This document shows positions 47,581-59,714 of a stretch of DNA of 64,000 nucleotides, one piece after another. The number at the start of each line of letters is the position of its first letter. The stretch's first letter is position 1. The translations under genes and the position numbers were made by a program. The DNA comes from Eunapius fragilis (Eukaryota > Porifera > Demospongiae > Spongillida > Spongillidae), in NCBI GenBank assembly GCA_963681505.1, contig OY811990.1:5634708-5698707 (forward strand), read 5' to 3'. The notes below the pieces were generated by a model that made no database searches, was not told the origin of the DNA, and saw only the letters and a program-made list of their open reading frames with translations.

Positions 47581-50203
47581 ATGTTGAGATCGTCCGAACA
47601 AGACGACGTACGTACTGGGTAGCAGGTACTAAGCGCAAACACCCATTAACAGATATGTACTATAATTTGCCATACGAATGGTCCCCCTAGTTATGGGCAC
47701 AGCATAGACGTCCGCTCATTTATTTCCGTCCCAACTCTGCTAGATGTTATGTGGTCTACAATTTGTTGCTGCACAAGAACTATTGCCTTGTGGTATTGTT
47801 AAGGCTTCAAAGCCATCGCGCACGAAGTCACTTTCAAAAATAGGTACTACAAATGATCAAATAATAAAATGATCAAATAATCTTTATCAAATGCATGTAT
47901 CTCTATAATCAAGCTTGGTAAAGATCAAACAATACCTCGTCATCGCTATAGGACGTGTGGGGGGCAATGATATTCTCCTTCTTCCTATGGTATCAATTCA
48001 TGTTCTTTTCCCCCACAGATCTGACCTATTCCCTCCACACACCATATGTCAGCTGTGCTCTAAGCCCTACACAGACCCTAGGATCCTTCCATGTCTACAT
48101 TCTTTCTGTGGGCAGTGTCTGCATATGGAGATAGAGAGGTCTGGGGGCAAGCAGAAGATGTAGTGTCCTACCTGTCAGAGAAGTATCACCATACCAGAGG
48201 GTGGAGTCAATGCTATACCTCAGAACCTCCATCTTGGCTTTGAGGTGGAGGTGGCTGGGTACATGTCCAAGATTGGCAGTGGTGGTGAAAAGTCATGTGA
48301 TGCTTGTATTGATGGGGACAAGGGGCCTGCAGTGGTGTTCTGTTGTACATGTGGTCAGTTCCTCTGTACCTTCTGTCATGAGTACCACAGACGCAATAAG
48401 ATTCTGTGCCATCACCAGATTGTAGAACTAGACCAGGAGTCTGTTAGACTACTTCCATCCATCATGTCATCAACTGAACATCTCTGCTCCCAACCTCATC
48501 AAAAGAAGTTAAAAATCTACTGTGAGACCTGCCAGTGTCTGGTCTGCAGAGACTGTACCCTAGTCCTTCACAAGGACCACAGGATTGCTGAGGTGTGCAA
48601 TATTGCAAAGGTCCACAGAGATGGAATGAGAGAGGCACTTGTGTGTGCACAGGAAATGGCCTCAAAGCTGACCAGTGCCATTGGTGCCATTGACAAGATG
48701 GCAGAACAGGTTGAGACTTCCAGAGAGAATGCCACACTGCTCATAAACCAAGCCTTTGAACAGCTCCAACAAGCCATAGAGGAAAGGAAGAAGACACTGT
48801 TGTCAGAGATGGGGACCATTTCACTTTCCAAGACAACAGCTCTGTCCCTCCAGAAGGAACAGCTTGTGAAGTTACAAGATGAGATTGGTCGCTGCACTGA
48901 GATGACCTCCCACATCCTCCAGACCCACACTGACCATGAGGTGGTAGCTCTTGGAGATCTGCTACCCACTTAACTGAAGGCCACCCTGAAGAAGGTTGGG
49001 GGAGTCTCCCTCACTCCCAGTCAGTCCAGTGACATACATGTGACCCTGCAAACTGATTCTCTGATGAAGGAACTCTCCATATTTGGTCATGTAATGGCCT
49101 CACCTCCATCTCCATCACAGAGCACATGGTCTTCTATGTCAGCAGCCAGGATAGACAAGGTGTATAGTGTAAAAGTGGAGACCAAGAGCTCAGAGGGAGA
49201 GAGGTACCCATATGGTGGTCTGCAGGTAAAGGCTGAGCTGAGGCCCAAGTCACATGATGGAGCAGTTGTCCCAGGAAAGGTGGAGGACCATGGAGATGGT
49301 ACCTACACCATCACCCTCACCCCTGAGGCTGCTGGTCCTCACCAGCTCCTCATCACAATGGATGGTGAACATGTCCAGGGCAGTCCTCATGACCTTGATG
49401 TGAGGCCTAGCTACAGCACCTTATGTAAATGCCAAGAAGTTATCAGTTGTAGTGGTGGTCCAGTGAGTATTGCCATTCATGACAGTGGAGACATCTATGT
49501 AGCCTATAGTGATAAGAGTATTCATGTGTATGACCAAGGTGGTCATGAGAAGAGAACCATAGGTAGGGGTGGGAGTGGTGATAGTCATTTTAGTTCCCCA
49601 TGTGGTATATCCATCAAGGGAGATGTGATGTATGTTGCTGAAACTGGCAATCATCGCATTCAGAAGCTCACAACAGGAGGACAGTTCCTTCAAAAGTTTG
49701 GCCAATATGGATCAGGTCAGGGACAGTATAATGAACCATTATCAGTTATTGTTGACCAAAGAGATAGGATGATTGTTGCTGATTATAACAACCACAGGGT
49801 AGTGATATTGGATCAAAATGGCATCTCCCTATTGACCATAAATGGAGATGTCTCTGGTGCTCAGGGTTTTAAAAATCCATATGGTCTTGCCTTGGACCCT
49901 CTAGGGAACATCCATGTTGCAGCCTGGAGTTCTAACACCATCAAAGTCTTTACACCAGAGGGGACCTATGTCAGATCATATGGAGATGTAAAGGGTCCAT
50001 CTGGAATAGCAATGAATGAAGAAGGTTACAGCCTTGTCTGTGAGAGCAGTGGTAATTGTCTCTCCATCTTTGATCCTCAGGGAAACAAGATCCACACAGT
50101 TGGCAATCTCACTTATCCCCGTGGTGTTGCTCTGGATCCTATAAGTGATAGTCTGTATGTAGCCAACTATGGTGCTAAGACTGTATTGAAGTATTTTGTG
50201 TAG
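47581..50203 (+). pseudogene. TRIM-NHL protein, copy D (three stops)
   Basis: Exon 1 from 47581 carries a seven-base insertion (CTGGGTA) that makes a TAG at 47620-47622. Exon 2 starts at 48019 and is in one frame to TAG at 50201-50203, except for two nonsense changes: GAG to TAG at 48161-48163 in the RING, and GAA to TAA at 48971-48973 between coiled coil and filamin domain. Both are G-to-T changes. Otherwise all domains including six NHL repeats are present, so this copy decayed by point changes rather than rearrangement. 49040-50203 (filamin plus NHL) remains open for 387 codons. Confidence 0.9.
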
Positions 50204-50259
50204 TGGTGATGTAATGATGACGTCATGTAATGTCATGTTTGCATAGTGTATGGCTTAGT

Positions 50260-50795
50260 ATGTACAAGGTAGTCTGGTCCTCCAGAACGTACATCACAGC
50301 TGGGGAGAACTGTGGTGGGTGGTTGAGGAACAGCACACAGATGTAGATGATAGCTGTCTGGCACTTGGGGACATCCACACTGTTGTTATCACAGGCCTTC
50401 ATGACAAAGGTGATGGGCTAACAGGGTGTGGCAGAGAAGTAATGAAGTGGGGGCGTGTACCTCAGGACACCTCCTGAGTATGATACAGTGGGACAGGTTT
50501 GTACATGACTGCTCCATAACATAGTCTGGGATGGTCCCACTGCTGACAGTGATGACAATGATGTTAGGATGGTCTCCAAAAACACTTAGGACCTCAAGAG
50601 GCTGGTCATACAGGTTGAGCAGTCTGGCCACCAGACGGACTAGAGTTGTGTTGTCCTTGTCAACAATGGTGGTATTGGGGGCAAGGGGAACAGGCCCCTC
50701 CCCCTCCACATAGTTGATGATGATGTCATACATGATAGCAAAGGGGCTGTGGTGGTTCACCTCTGGAGGGTAATTAAGTGTGTGTGTGTGTGGGG
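50260..50795 (-). pseudogene. Surface-protein ectodomain fragment, copy D
   Basis: Minus strand: IINYVEGEGPVPLAPNTTIV, NLYDQPLEVLSVFGDHPNII, PDYVMEQSC, then after a frame change VLRYTPPLHYFSATPC. The frame change after LSHCII is shared with the copy at 62.64-63.25 kb, so it predates their duplication, or an unrecognised intron lies there. It ends at a (GT)n/poly-G junction near 50795. Confidence 0.65.
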
Positions 50796-50954
50796 GGGGG
50801 TGTGTGGCATACTCTATACAGGATATGGGCACAAACCTTTGATGCACCAACATCCTCTCCAGCACATGGGCGTGGTCTGGGATAGGATTTGTCACATGAC
50901 ATACACAACTAGTCACATGACACACATCTAATGCTCACATGGGCAGCAGAAATA

Positions 50955-51408
50955 TGTGTATGTGGTTGTGGGGTACAGTGGTCACTCCTAACACCCTGAT
51001 GGTTGTGGGGTACAGTGGTCACTCCTAACACCCTAGTGGTTGTGGGGTACAGTGGTCACTCCTAACACCCTAGTGGTTGTGGGGTACAGTGGTCACTCCT
51101 AACACCCTTGTGGTTGTGGGGTACAGTGGTCACTCCTAACACCCTAGTGGTTGTGGGGTACAGTGGTCACTCCTAACACCCTAATGGTTGTGGGGTACAG
51201 TGGTCACTCCTAACACCCTAATGGTTGTGGGGTACAGTGGTCACTCCTAACACCCTAGTGGTTGTGGGGTACAGTGGTCATTCCTAACACCCTAGTGGTT
51301 GTGGGGTACACTGGTCACTCCTAACACCCTAGTGGTTGTGGGGTACAGTGGTCACTCCTTACACCCTAGTGGTTGTGGGGTACAGTGGTCACTCCTAACA
51401 CCCTGGTC
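50955..51408. repeat. 37-bp minisatellite, inverted shorter array (about 12 copies)
   Basis: Same unit as 42.06-43.67 kb in opposite orientation, matching the inverted duplication. Copy number differs more than threefold between the arms. Confidence 0.98.
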
Positions 51409-51859
51409 ATCTTTGAGGCCTTGTATTGTGCACACTCTCATTCATAAAAAAACACTCCCTATGGTATTTTTAAAGTTATCATGCATGTTCTATATATCAC
51501 TTGATGACAACATTCTCAACGAGAAAGATGGTGGCATATAGGATTGCAAGACATAAGTAAAAAGCATGGGTTGTCTGATTTCTGAACCCTAAGCAAATGA
51601 GATGATAAAGCAACGTGTACAGACTACTAGTTTATAAGATCACACGTGTGCACATACGTGCAATTGATTGGAGCATGCCACTACTGCATTGGGTTACGTC
51701 ATGCCTATTTGGGCGGAGCGAATATTTTATAATTCTAATTGTAGCCTACATTTGCGCGGGTAAGGTACGGTAGCTAGATGTCCAAGCTGCGAAGTCACCT
51801 AGCTTGTCTGGTGGATCCGGCTATCCGTAAGTGCACGTTTCGTTACGTTTGAGAGTTCC
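51409..51859 (+). promoter_or_regulatory. TRRAP 5' flank, copy D
   Basis: Conserved with 41.61-42.06 kb in inverted orientation, directly upstream of the TRRAP first ATG. No defined core promoter element is seen; role inferred from position. Confidence 0.35.
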
Positions 51860-52242
51860 ATGCATGCGGCAAGGGTGTTGCGTGGTGATGCAGCTGCTAA
51901 ATGCCCACATGGTAAGCCCTCACATGATAAAGCTGTTGAATACCCACACACAGCGGATGAAGGCAAGCTAAAAGCAGCGCAGGAAGTTAGCGAGAACTTG
52001 GAGGTAAGGGTCCTACGTAGCAGCACATTATTGCATATAGTTTACTGTAGCATGTAAGAGGCTGTAACACGGCTGCGAATATATCGTGCGAGGCTTAAAG
52101 GTGGAGGGGTGCCTGATTGGTGTGTCTTCCCTCCCTCGACCCACCACCCTCATGTAGAACATCATCAACTCCCAACATTACTCTAATTTTCTGGAAACTG
52201 CTATTCCAATTTTCCTGCAACTGTTGAAGGATGGTATGTAGT

Positions 52243-52300
<58 letters not shown>

Positions 52301-55300
52301 GTGTGTACTTGGTAACCATGTCTACTGCTTTCCAGGGGAACCTCAGTTTACAACTGACAGTAACTCTCAGGTATGAAGGGTACTGAAGGGATGGGGAGGG
52401 GAGGAGGGAAAGGGGAGAGGGAGAAGTCTGTGCGTATATATGAATTACCTTCCTTTCAACACTGGTTGCCCAGCAACTAAGAAAGCTAGTTTTGGAGCTG
52501 ATGCACAGGCTTCCAGCCAATGAGCAGCTAAAAGGACATGTGAAGGTGTGTGTGTGTGTGTGTGTGTGTGCATGTGTGTGGGTTGAGTACATGTTCTGAG
52601 ATGCAGTAATGGTTTGGACTGATGTTGATTGCTGTTGTGATGTGACCAGGTCTCATTCTTTACAGGGTATCCTCACTGGAATGTTCCAACTTCTGGAGGT
52701 GAGTTTTTAAATGTATACCTGACAGCTCTGATGATTTGGCTTTCACTTTCAGGTTGAGAATGAAGAGAATGTTCTGGTGTGTTTGAGGATCATCATAGAA
52801 CTACACAAGCAGTTCAGACCTTCTCTGACACCAGAGGTGAGGGGAGGGGCCTACCAGGGGGGGAGGGTACTGGGATCAGAGAGTATTGATTTAACCCTCT
52901 CAGATCATGAGGTTTTTGTTGTTTGTGAAGACAGTCTATGCAGAACTACCAAAGGCCATGGTTAGTGAGCACTGTGTAACCATGGTTACCATTTTGTTCA
53001 AGTCACATGGGTCATCATAACCATAATCATATGGGTCATCATGACCATCACCATTTTATGGATCATCATGACCATCATCATTTTATGGATCATCATGACC
53101 ATCACCACCATATGGGTCATCATGACCATCACCACCAAGTGGGTCATCATGACCATCACCACCATATGGGTCATCATGACCATCACCATCATATGGGTCA
53201 TTTAATCTAGTTTCTTTCAGCAGACGTTGTTTGAACCTTCTGAGGGAGATGTTGGAGGAGGAGGGGCAGTTGGAGGGAATGGACCAGGAGTGGTGGGAGG
53301 GGGAGGAGGTGTTAGTGCTGGTGGAGAGGAGGTGGTCAAGGCACCAGCTGTGAGTGTACATGTTTGAGTGTGCATGTGTGAGTGTATGTGTGAGTGTACA
53401 TGTGAGCGTGTGTGTGCATCTGTGAGTTTGCATGTGTGCAGGTGTGGAGGAGGTGTTTACAGCTATGTCTCCTTGCAGTCAGCCCTACCAAAGGCTGCCT
53501 CATCTCTCAAGGTCCTTGCTGAACTGCCCATCATTGTGGTACTGATGTATCAGGTAACCCAAACCACTCACCTCCTCATCATACCCTAACCACTCACTTC
53601 TTCATCATACCCTAACTACTCACCCCCTCATCTTCCCCAAACCACTCACCTCATCATACCCTAACCACTCACCTCCTCATCATACCCTAAACACTCATCT
53701 CATCATACCCTAACCCCTCACCTTCTCATCATACCCTAACCCCTCACCTCCTCCCCATCCCTATCAGCTGTACAAGCAGACGGTACACACAGTGGTAGGA
53801 GAGTTCATTCCTCTCACCATGAAGACAATAGTCCTTCAGCCTTCCCTAAAGGCTAAGCAGACGCCTAACTTTAACAAGGAGCTCTACGTTGACTTCATGG
53901 CTGTTCAGATCAAGTTCCTCTCATTCTTAGCATACATCATCAGGATATACCAGGTGTGTGTGGTGTGTGTGTGGTGTGGTGTGTGTGTACATGCACAGTG
54001 GTGTTGGATATAGGTCTGCTTAGCTTCAGTCCTCCCCATCCAAGAAGAAGAGCTAACACTGTTACCACCTTATAGGGTCATTCCATGGGCTGTCAGGAAG
54101 GAATTGGACAGCACCCCTCAGATTTGTGTGCAATTTATCATATTTGCTTGACCTAATATGGATGTTACTTTAACGCATTAATTTTTAAAATCTCACGACT
54201 GGTTTACGAATTAACACCGTCATGAATAATTAATTGTTTTCCACTTTGAAGACTCATAACTCCCTACTCACAGAACGTGTATGGCTATTGTTGGCATCAA
54301 ATTGAAGCTATCTTAGTGTACAATCCGACTATAATATGTTTCTGTGGGAGAGGCGAAAGGGTTAAAGAATAAACGTTTATACAGCACGGTTTTCAATATT
54401 TAGGTCACTTGCAGGGTGATACTCAAGAATTTTGTTTTTGTATATGAAAACTGTTCATTGTCCTTACATTTAAAAAAGTTTGAGTATCAGCTAGTTCTGG
54501 GAACTGCAGAAGGTTAAAGGGCAAGACGCCATTTTCAATTTCTTCATGGCTGATTTTATCACTAATGAGAAGCAAGTGTTGTTTAGATACGTCTCAAGGG
54601 TATTACATAATACTGTCCTCAAGTAAGAAAGGGCCTTGGTAATTTAAAAAATGATTTTTAGTATGTCGAATTGTGCATTTATTGGAAACCGTTAAGCCTT
54701 TTAATGGGATCGTTGCTTAGGTAAGCGTGCTCGTTATTACTGTCATAAGTGGTTAAAGCTCAACATTTCTTTTGATTGGAAGTAATGCACCTATCATTGT
54801 TACGTGAGACCCCCCCCCCCCCCCTGAGGGAAGTTGGGATTAGGTGGGGATTTGATGCGTGAATATCATTACTGGCCACACATTTGATCCCCGGTACGCC
54901 GTCATCCGGCGTATAAACAGGTTGAGGGACCACCGCTTCTTGAGCCGGTTGAATAGGTCTCACCGCCGGTTCATTTAAACCTCGTTGTTCCTTTTTACTT
55001 CTTCTTTCTTACTTGAGGACAGTGTTATGTAATACCCTTGAGACGTATCTAAACAACACTTACTTCTCATTAGTGATAAAATCAGCCATGAAGAAATTAA
55101 AAATGGCGTCTTGCCCTTTAACCTTCTGCAGTTCCCAGAACTAGCTGATACTCAAACTTTTTAAATGTAAGGACAATGAACAGTTTTCATATACAAGAAC
55201 AAAATTCTTGAGTATCACCCTGCAAGTGACCTAAATATTGAAAACTGTGCTGTATGAACATTTATTCGTTAACCCTTTCGCCTCTCCCACAGAAACATAT

Positions 55301-57504
55301 TATAGTCGGATTGTACACTAAGAGAGCTTCAATTTGATGCCAACAATAGCCATACACGTTCTGTGAGTAGGGAGTTATGAGTGGAAAACAATTAATTATT
55401 CATGACGGTGTTAATTCGTAAACCAGTCGTGAGATTTTAAAAATTAATGCGTTAAAGTAACATCCATATTAGGTCAAGCATGATAAATTGCACACAAATC
55501 TGAGGGGTGCTGTCCAATTCCTTCCTGACAACCCATGGAATGACCCTATAATCTCACACTAATGTACCCTTATACTTGCCCCCCCTTGCCCTCATACATG
55601 ACCCCCTGCCCCCCCTTGCCGTCATCCATGACCCCCTGCCCCCCCTTGCCCTCATACATGACCCCCTGCCCCCCCTTGCCCCCATACATGCCCCCTTGCT
55701 CCCACATGTACTCTCACACCCCCCCCCCCCCCCTGCCCCCCATAGGAACAAGTTGCGTCCTATGCCTCTAACCTGGTCCAGGGTATGGTGGCGTTGCTTA
55801 GGAACTGTCCCCAGGAGGTAGCCCACCTGAGGAAGGAGCTGTTGATTGCTGCCAGACATATTCTAGCCACAGACCTGCGTAACAAGTTTCTGCCGTGCAT
55901 AGACCATCTCTTTGACGAGAACCTTCTGATTGGATCAGGGTGGACCACCAGAGAAAGTGTGAGGTATTATCAGAGAGGTGTTAGGTGTGAGGGTGTCAGG
56001 TGTTATGTGGGGGTGTAGTTACGTATGATGTTACAGTGTTTCCCCCAGAGCATGGCGCTTCAATAGCGCCACGCTTATGAATAAAGGAGATAACTAGGTG
56101 TTAAGTAAACTGGGTAGATAGGTGATAAAGATTGGTTTATGGGCAAAAAAGATTACACTTGTGGTATGCATGTACATGTACTACAAGCTAAATACTAATT
56201 TTACGATGGTGCATCTCACTCCAAATCTCAGCAGCTTTTACAAAATCAAAGTTCTCTAGTTCTCCACCTTCTAAAACAATTCTCATTATTTGGCATAGAG
56301 TGGAGGTGTTTAATCTATTTCTAAGATCAGTTTTTATTCATAGATGAAAAGCATCTTTCACACTCAGCTGTGCTAACTGGAATGATTAGTGCAATTGAAG
56401 CAAGCCTTGATAGTTGAGGGAAGAGATATTTGAGAGTATTGTTCAACTAGCCAGGGATAATCTTCTTTCCACGATGAACAGTACCCTATTTTATGACCTC
56501 CTTTGCGTATAGCTGAAATCTCTACTTCGCTTGACCTCGTTGCCATTATGCTATGTTGCCTGGTTACATAGTACTAAAAACACGCTGAGGTGGGTTTTGT
56601 CAGGGATATAATTAGAACTGTGTATAAATTAAAACCACAGATGCAAAGCAACCAAGTACTAATTAAATTCATAGCGCCCACATTTATCACGTGGAATGCG
56701 CCACCTACAGCATGGCGCTGGGGGAAACACTGATGTTAAGGTGTTGGTGGGATGTGAGGGTGTGGTGTGATGTGATTTAATTGTGCTGTTATTAAATCAG
56801 GTCTCTGGCATACAGTATACTGGCTGATCTGGTCCACCATATTCGTACCCAACTTACCCTGCAGCAGCTGTCAATGGCCGTCCACCTGTTTGCTAAAAAT
56901 GTCCACGATGACACCATCCCTGTGAGCATCCAGATGATGTCATGCAAGCTGCTGCTCAACCTGGTGGAGAGCATCAGGGTGAAGTCAGAGCAGGACACTG
57001 GGGCCAGGGAGCTGCTCATGAAGATGATGGAGGTGTTCATACTCAAGTTCAAAGCCATAGCGCTGTACCAGATCCCCCAACTGTTCAAACATTGTCAGCC
57101 ATCACCCCCCAGTGACCCTGGGGTTAGCCCCAGCCATGAGACAGCTGTTACCTCCAGCACACCCAATGGAGATGTGAAGAAGTCTGGCTCACCTACTCCA
57201 TCTTCATCTGGTACATTAGGGGAAGGAGGGAGGGAGGGAGGCATGGTGAGGGTATGAAGAAGAGGGGAGGGGTCTGATGACCACACCAATGTCCCCCCTC
57301 ACCCCACCCTTCCTACACTACTTTCATATCACACCTCTCCTTACCTTTCCCCCCAAGTAGCCTGCTCTATGGTGGCCATGAGTACAGTCATCCCCGTATC
57401 TGTCACTGACTGTCGCACCATGGTGAAGACATTGGTGTGTGGTATGAAGACCATCACTTGGGGAGCGGGGTCCTGTAAAGTACCTGGATCGTCCATTGAC
57501 TACG
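51860..57504 (+). CDS. TRRAP: TRRAP N-terminal exons 1-13, copy D (open, 3'-incomplete)
   Basis: Exons 51860-52003, 52158-52233, 52336-52370, 52474-52545, 52666-52698, 52753-52836, 52904-52960, 53221-53349, 53479-53553, 53768-53953, 55746-55963, 56801-57210 and 57361-57504. All are open, have GT-AG borders and agree in phase, giving about 554 residues. Landmarks in order: KLKAAQEVSENLE, QLRKLVLELMHRLP, VENEENVLVCLRIIIELHKQ, IMRFLLFVKTVYAELPK, a Gly-rich linker (exon 8), SLKVLAELPIIVVLMYQ, HLRKELLIAARHILATDLRN, and TDCRTMVKTLVCGMKTITWG. This is the N-terminal HEAT region of TRRAP, scaffold of SAGA and NuA4/TIP60. Residues before KLKAAQ are poorly conserved, so the start is less sure. No later exon follows; read-through of the last donor meets a stop at 57579-57581. 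Confidence 0.85.
53000..53205 (-). repeat. 27-bp minisatellite in TRRAP intron 7, copy D
   Basis: About seven units, inverted relative to 40.06-40.33 kb, ending near the exon 8 acceptor (tttctttcag). Confidence 0.95.
54075..55546. mobile_element. 1.47-kb fold-back element (TRRAP intron 10, copy D)
   Basis: Same ends (GGGTCATTCC and inverse) and flanking TATA as at 38.0-39.2 kb, in the same TRRAP intron. This copy keeps a central segment of about 320 bases (54.69-55.01 kb) with a poly-C run and ends such as CCGTCATCCGGCGTA; the other copy has lost it. The core shows no recognisable transposase. Confidence 0.9.
55555..55745 (+). repeat. About 31-bp C-rich minisatellite before TRRAP exon 11
   Basis: CCCCCCTTGCCCTCATACATGA-type units run directly into the acceptor of exon 11 (cccatag), extending the polypyrimidine tract. 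It is cut to under 20 identical bases per unit by variants. Confidence 0.85.
56034..56732. mobile_element. Internally deleted hAT transposon (TRRAP intron 11, copy D)
   Basis: Inverted counterpart of 36838-37540, with the same ends and ATGTTA on both flanks. Because both copies sit at the same TRRAP site, insertion preceded the inverted duplication. Subterminal inverted motif GCATGGCGC. Transposase remnants are on the minus strand. Confidence 0.85.
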
Positions 57505-57779
57505 GTGAGTTATGTGTGAAGGGTGTGTGTTATGGTGTGGGTGTTTATGGTGACTTGAAAATGAATGCTGGAAATGTGTAATGTCTTCTGGCTAGAGAGG
57601 TGTGCTTCATTTGGGGTTATTATGATGTGTTATAAGTAGCTAATTGCCTTATATGGGATTGAGGCAGTGAAAAGTGACCTAACGTCACAATGTTACATGT
57701 TCTGACCAGTGATGGGTGTGTACTTACTACCACATGTACCTAGACTTTTGGTAGGTGCATGTGTTTGTAATAGCACCCC

Positions 57780-58295
57780 CCCCCCCCCCTCACATGAAGG
57801 GCTACGATACTTGTCATAGATGAAGAATATGGTTAGAAACACCATCTCCACGTCATAGATTGTGCTGGTATCGTCCGAGACGCTTAGCACACGCTGCACT
57901 ATGGGATGTAGGATACTTCCTACAGAGGCGAGGGCAAATATGATTGGGTAGATCAATATGGGCCCCGCCTTCCTCACAGCAATCAGCTGCCATTGGTCGT
58001 CCTGCAGTAGTGCCCTTCTGACATACTTACACATTATGTAGGTCATGATGGAGACACACGTTATGGTGCCTATAATAACAGGCAGACGGAAGGCTATCCT
58101 GAAGGCCAGTAGACCTTCCCCGTTAACGTCCCCTTTGTACTCATGTATCCAACACCACGGGCCGTTGGGACCATAGGCGTCTTCTATGTATGGGACCAGA
58201 AGTACTAAAGAGAATGGTGTAGCCATGGATGTGTGTGCAACCTTCAACCATGCACCAACTGGCTTATGAATATGATCATTTATTATCAGGTACAT
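57780..58295 (-). CDS. GPCR-like membrane protein fragment, copy D
   Basis: Open minus-strand frame of 200 codons (58295-57693), homologous from LVLLVPYIEDAYGPNGPWCW through IIGTITCVSIMTYIMCKYVR and YPIIFALASVGSILHPIV to VEMVFLTIFFIYD. The frame then leaves homology at about 57812, where the shared deletion joins it to a flank with a poly-C run (57776-57790), so the tail is replaced by unrelated residues. The region upstream of LVLLVPYIE may be intron or an unrecognised exon. Second copy debris (LPSVRSTL-type) lies at 58315-58395. Confidence 0.55.
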
Positions 58296-58309
58296 GTGTT
58301 GTGTAGATA

Positions 58310-58395
58310 ATAGATAGGGTACTTCTTACAGAGGTGAGGGCAAATATGATTGGGTAGATCAATATGGGCCCCGCCTTCCTCACAGCAATCAGAAA
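58310..58395 (-). pseudogene. Partial duplicate of the GPCR-like exon
   Basis: About 75 bases (TAGGGTACTTCTTACAGAGG and onward) repeat 57.91-57.99 kb. A local tandem scrap. Confidence 0.75.
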
Positions 58396-58650
58396 TTAGA
58401 AATATGAAAGGAAGTGGAAGCCTTTTATCACACTTGGGAAACTAACATGGTCACTAAAGATTAACTCATCCACAAAAACCAGCACATCAACACATCTGTC
58501 AATGGTGTGTGCAGCCTTCAACCTTGTATTACAATTACAATTATATTTCTGTCACGAGCATCTAAACATTCCATTCAAATGTTAAATTAGAAGCCTATTG
58601 CAAATTTCCATTGGTCATACTAGTTTACTAACCACTCCCCTTCATTACAG

Positions 58651-59714
58651 GAAGCAGACCACGCCTCCTTCTGTCCCACGTGCATCCCACGAGTGCCAGC
58701 TATTGTTGTCCACTGTGTGCATGAGATTGAGCAAAGAGGCCTAGCAGATGTGGGACTGTATCGGGCACCAGGGTGAGTGCACCACTTCAACACCAGCCCC
58801 TCCATCACCTCTCCATCCTCTCACCTGTAGCTCTGATAAGATGGTCAAGGAGCTCAAGGAGCGTCTGCTGAAGGCCAAAGGGAACCCTTCCTTCTTGGAG
58901 GGAGTGCAGGACATCAATGTGGTGTGTGGTGTGCTCAAGGACTTCCTGAGGTGCCTGAGGGAACCTCTCCTCACCTTCGAGATGCATAATGCCTTCTTGC
59001 AAGCCGCTGGTATGGAGAGGGAAATAACTGAACCTACTGCATTCATTCATTCATCTGTGTACAAACAGAAAGTGAAGCTGAAGAGAATGGTCTGGCCTCT
59101 ACCCTTGAGGCTATAGCTGAACTTCCTCCTGCTAACAAAGACACACTGGCTTTTATCATCCTCCATTTGCAGAAGTACACCCCACCTGTTGTATGTAAAG
59201 ACGTGCATTCATACATCCTTGTGTGTCTACAGGGTTGCATCACACAGTGAGTCTAACAAGATGCCCACAGCCAGCCTTGCTAAAGTGTTTGGGCCTACTA
59301 TTGTGGGCTTTGCTTATGCAAACCCAGAGCCTTCAGACATGTGGAAGGACACACAGCTGCAACCAAAGGTTGTCTATTTGAATCCTCTGTGTGTAGCTCT
59401 AACCCTCATCCCCTCACCCAATGAACAGGTGATGCAACGTTTGATGGGTATCTCTGGGGACTACTGGCGACAGTACTTGTCTCCTGTGGACAATCCTGAG
59501 CCCCAGTCCCCAGCCCCATCTGGTCAGTCCAGTCCCGGCATGGCTTCGCCATCTACACCTGAGCAACGTCCAAGTAAGCAAGGGGGCGTGTGCCCAGGTG
59601 TGGGGGCGTAATATGTACCACCCTTTCCTTGCACTTTCAGTTCCTGAGAGTCCCTTCCTTGGGTCTTGTCAGTCTCCAAGGTTTCCACCAAGAACCCCTG
59701 CTCCTGCCCAGTGA
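58651..59714 (+). CDS. RacGAP-like RhoGAP domain and tail, copy E (open 3' fragment)
   Basis: The best RacGAP copy. Exons 58651-58772, 58831-59009, 59069-59174, 59233-59368, 59429-59573 and 59641-59714 are all open, in phase, with introns of 58-67 bases, ending at TGA 59712-59714. Order: FCPTCIP (end of a C1-like zinc motif), [20 protein letters not shown] with the RhoGAP arginine finger (here GLYRAPG, Val to Ala beside the finger), KDFLRCLREPLLTF, ELPPANKDTLAFIILHLQK, LAKVFGPTIVGFA, GISGDYWRQYL and a Ser/Pro-rich tail. The match is to RACGAP1/MgcRacGAP. Coiled coil and most of C1 are not upstream, where an opposite-strand gene lies, so it has no visible start. Confidence 0.8.

Noticed and set aside
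51860..59714. A fused TRRAP-RacGAP protein spliced from TRRAP exon 13 to the first RacGAP exon
   Set aside because: TRRAP exon 13 ends in phase 1 while the RacGAP exon is read from phase 0, so the join would shift frame; an opposite-strand gene also lies between.
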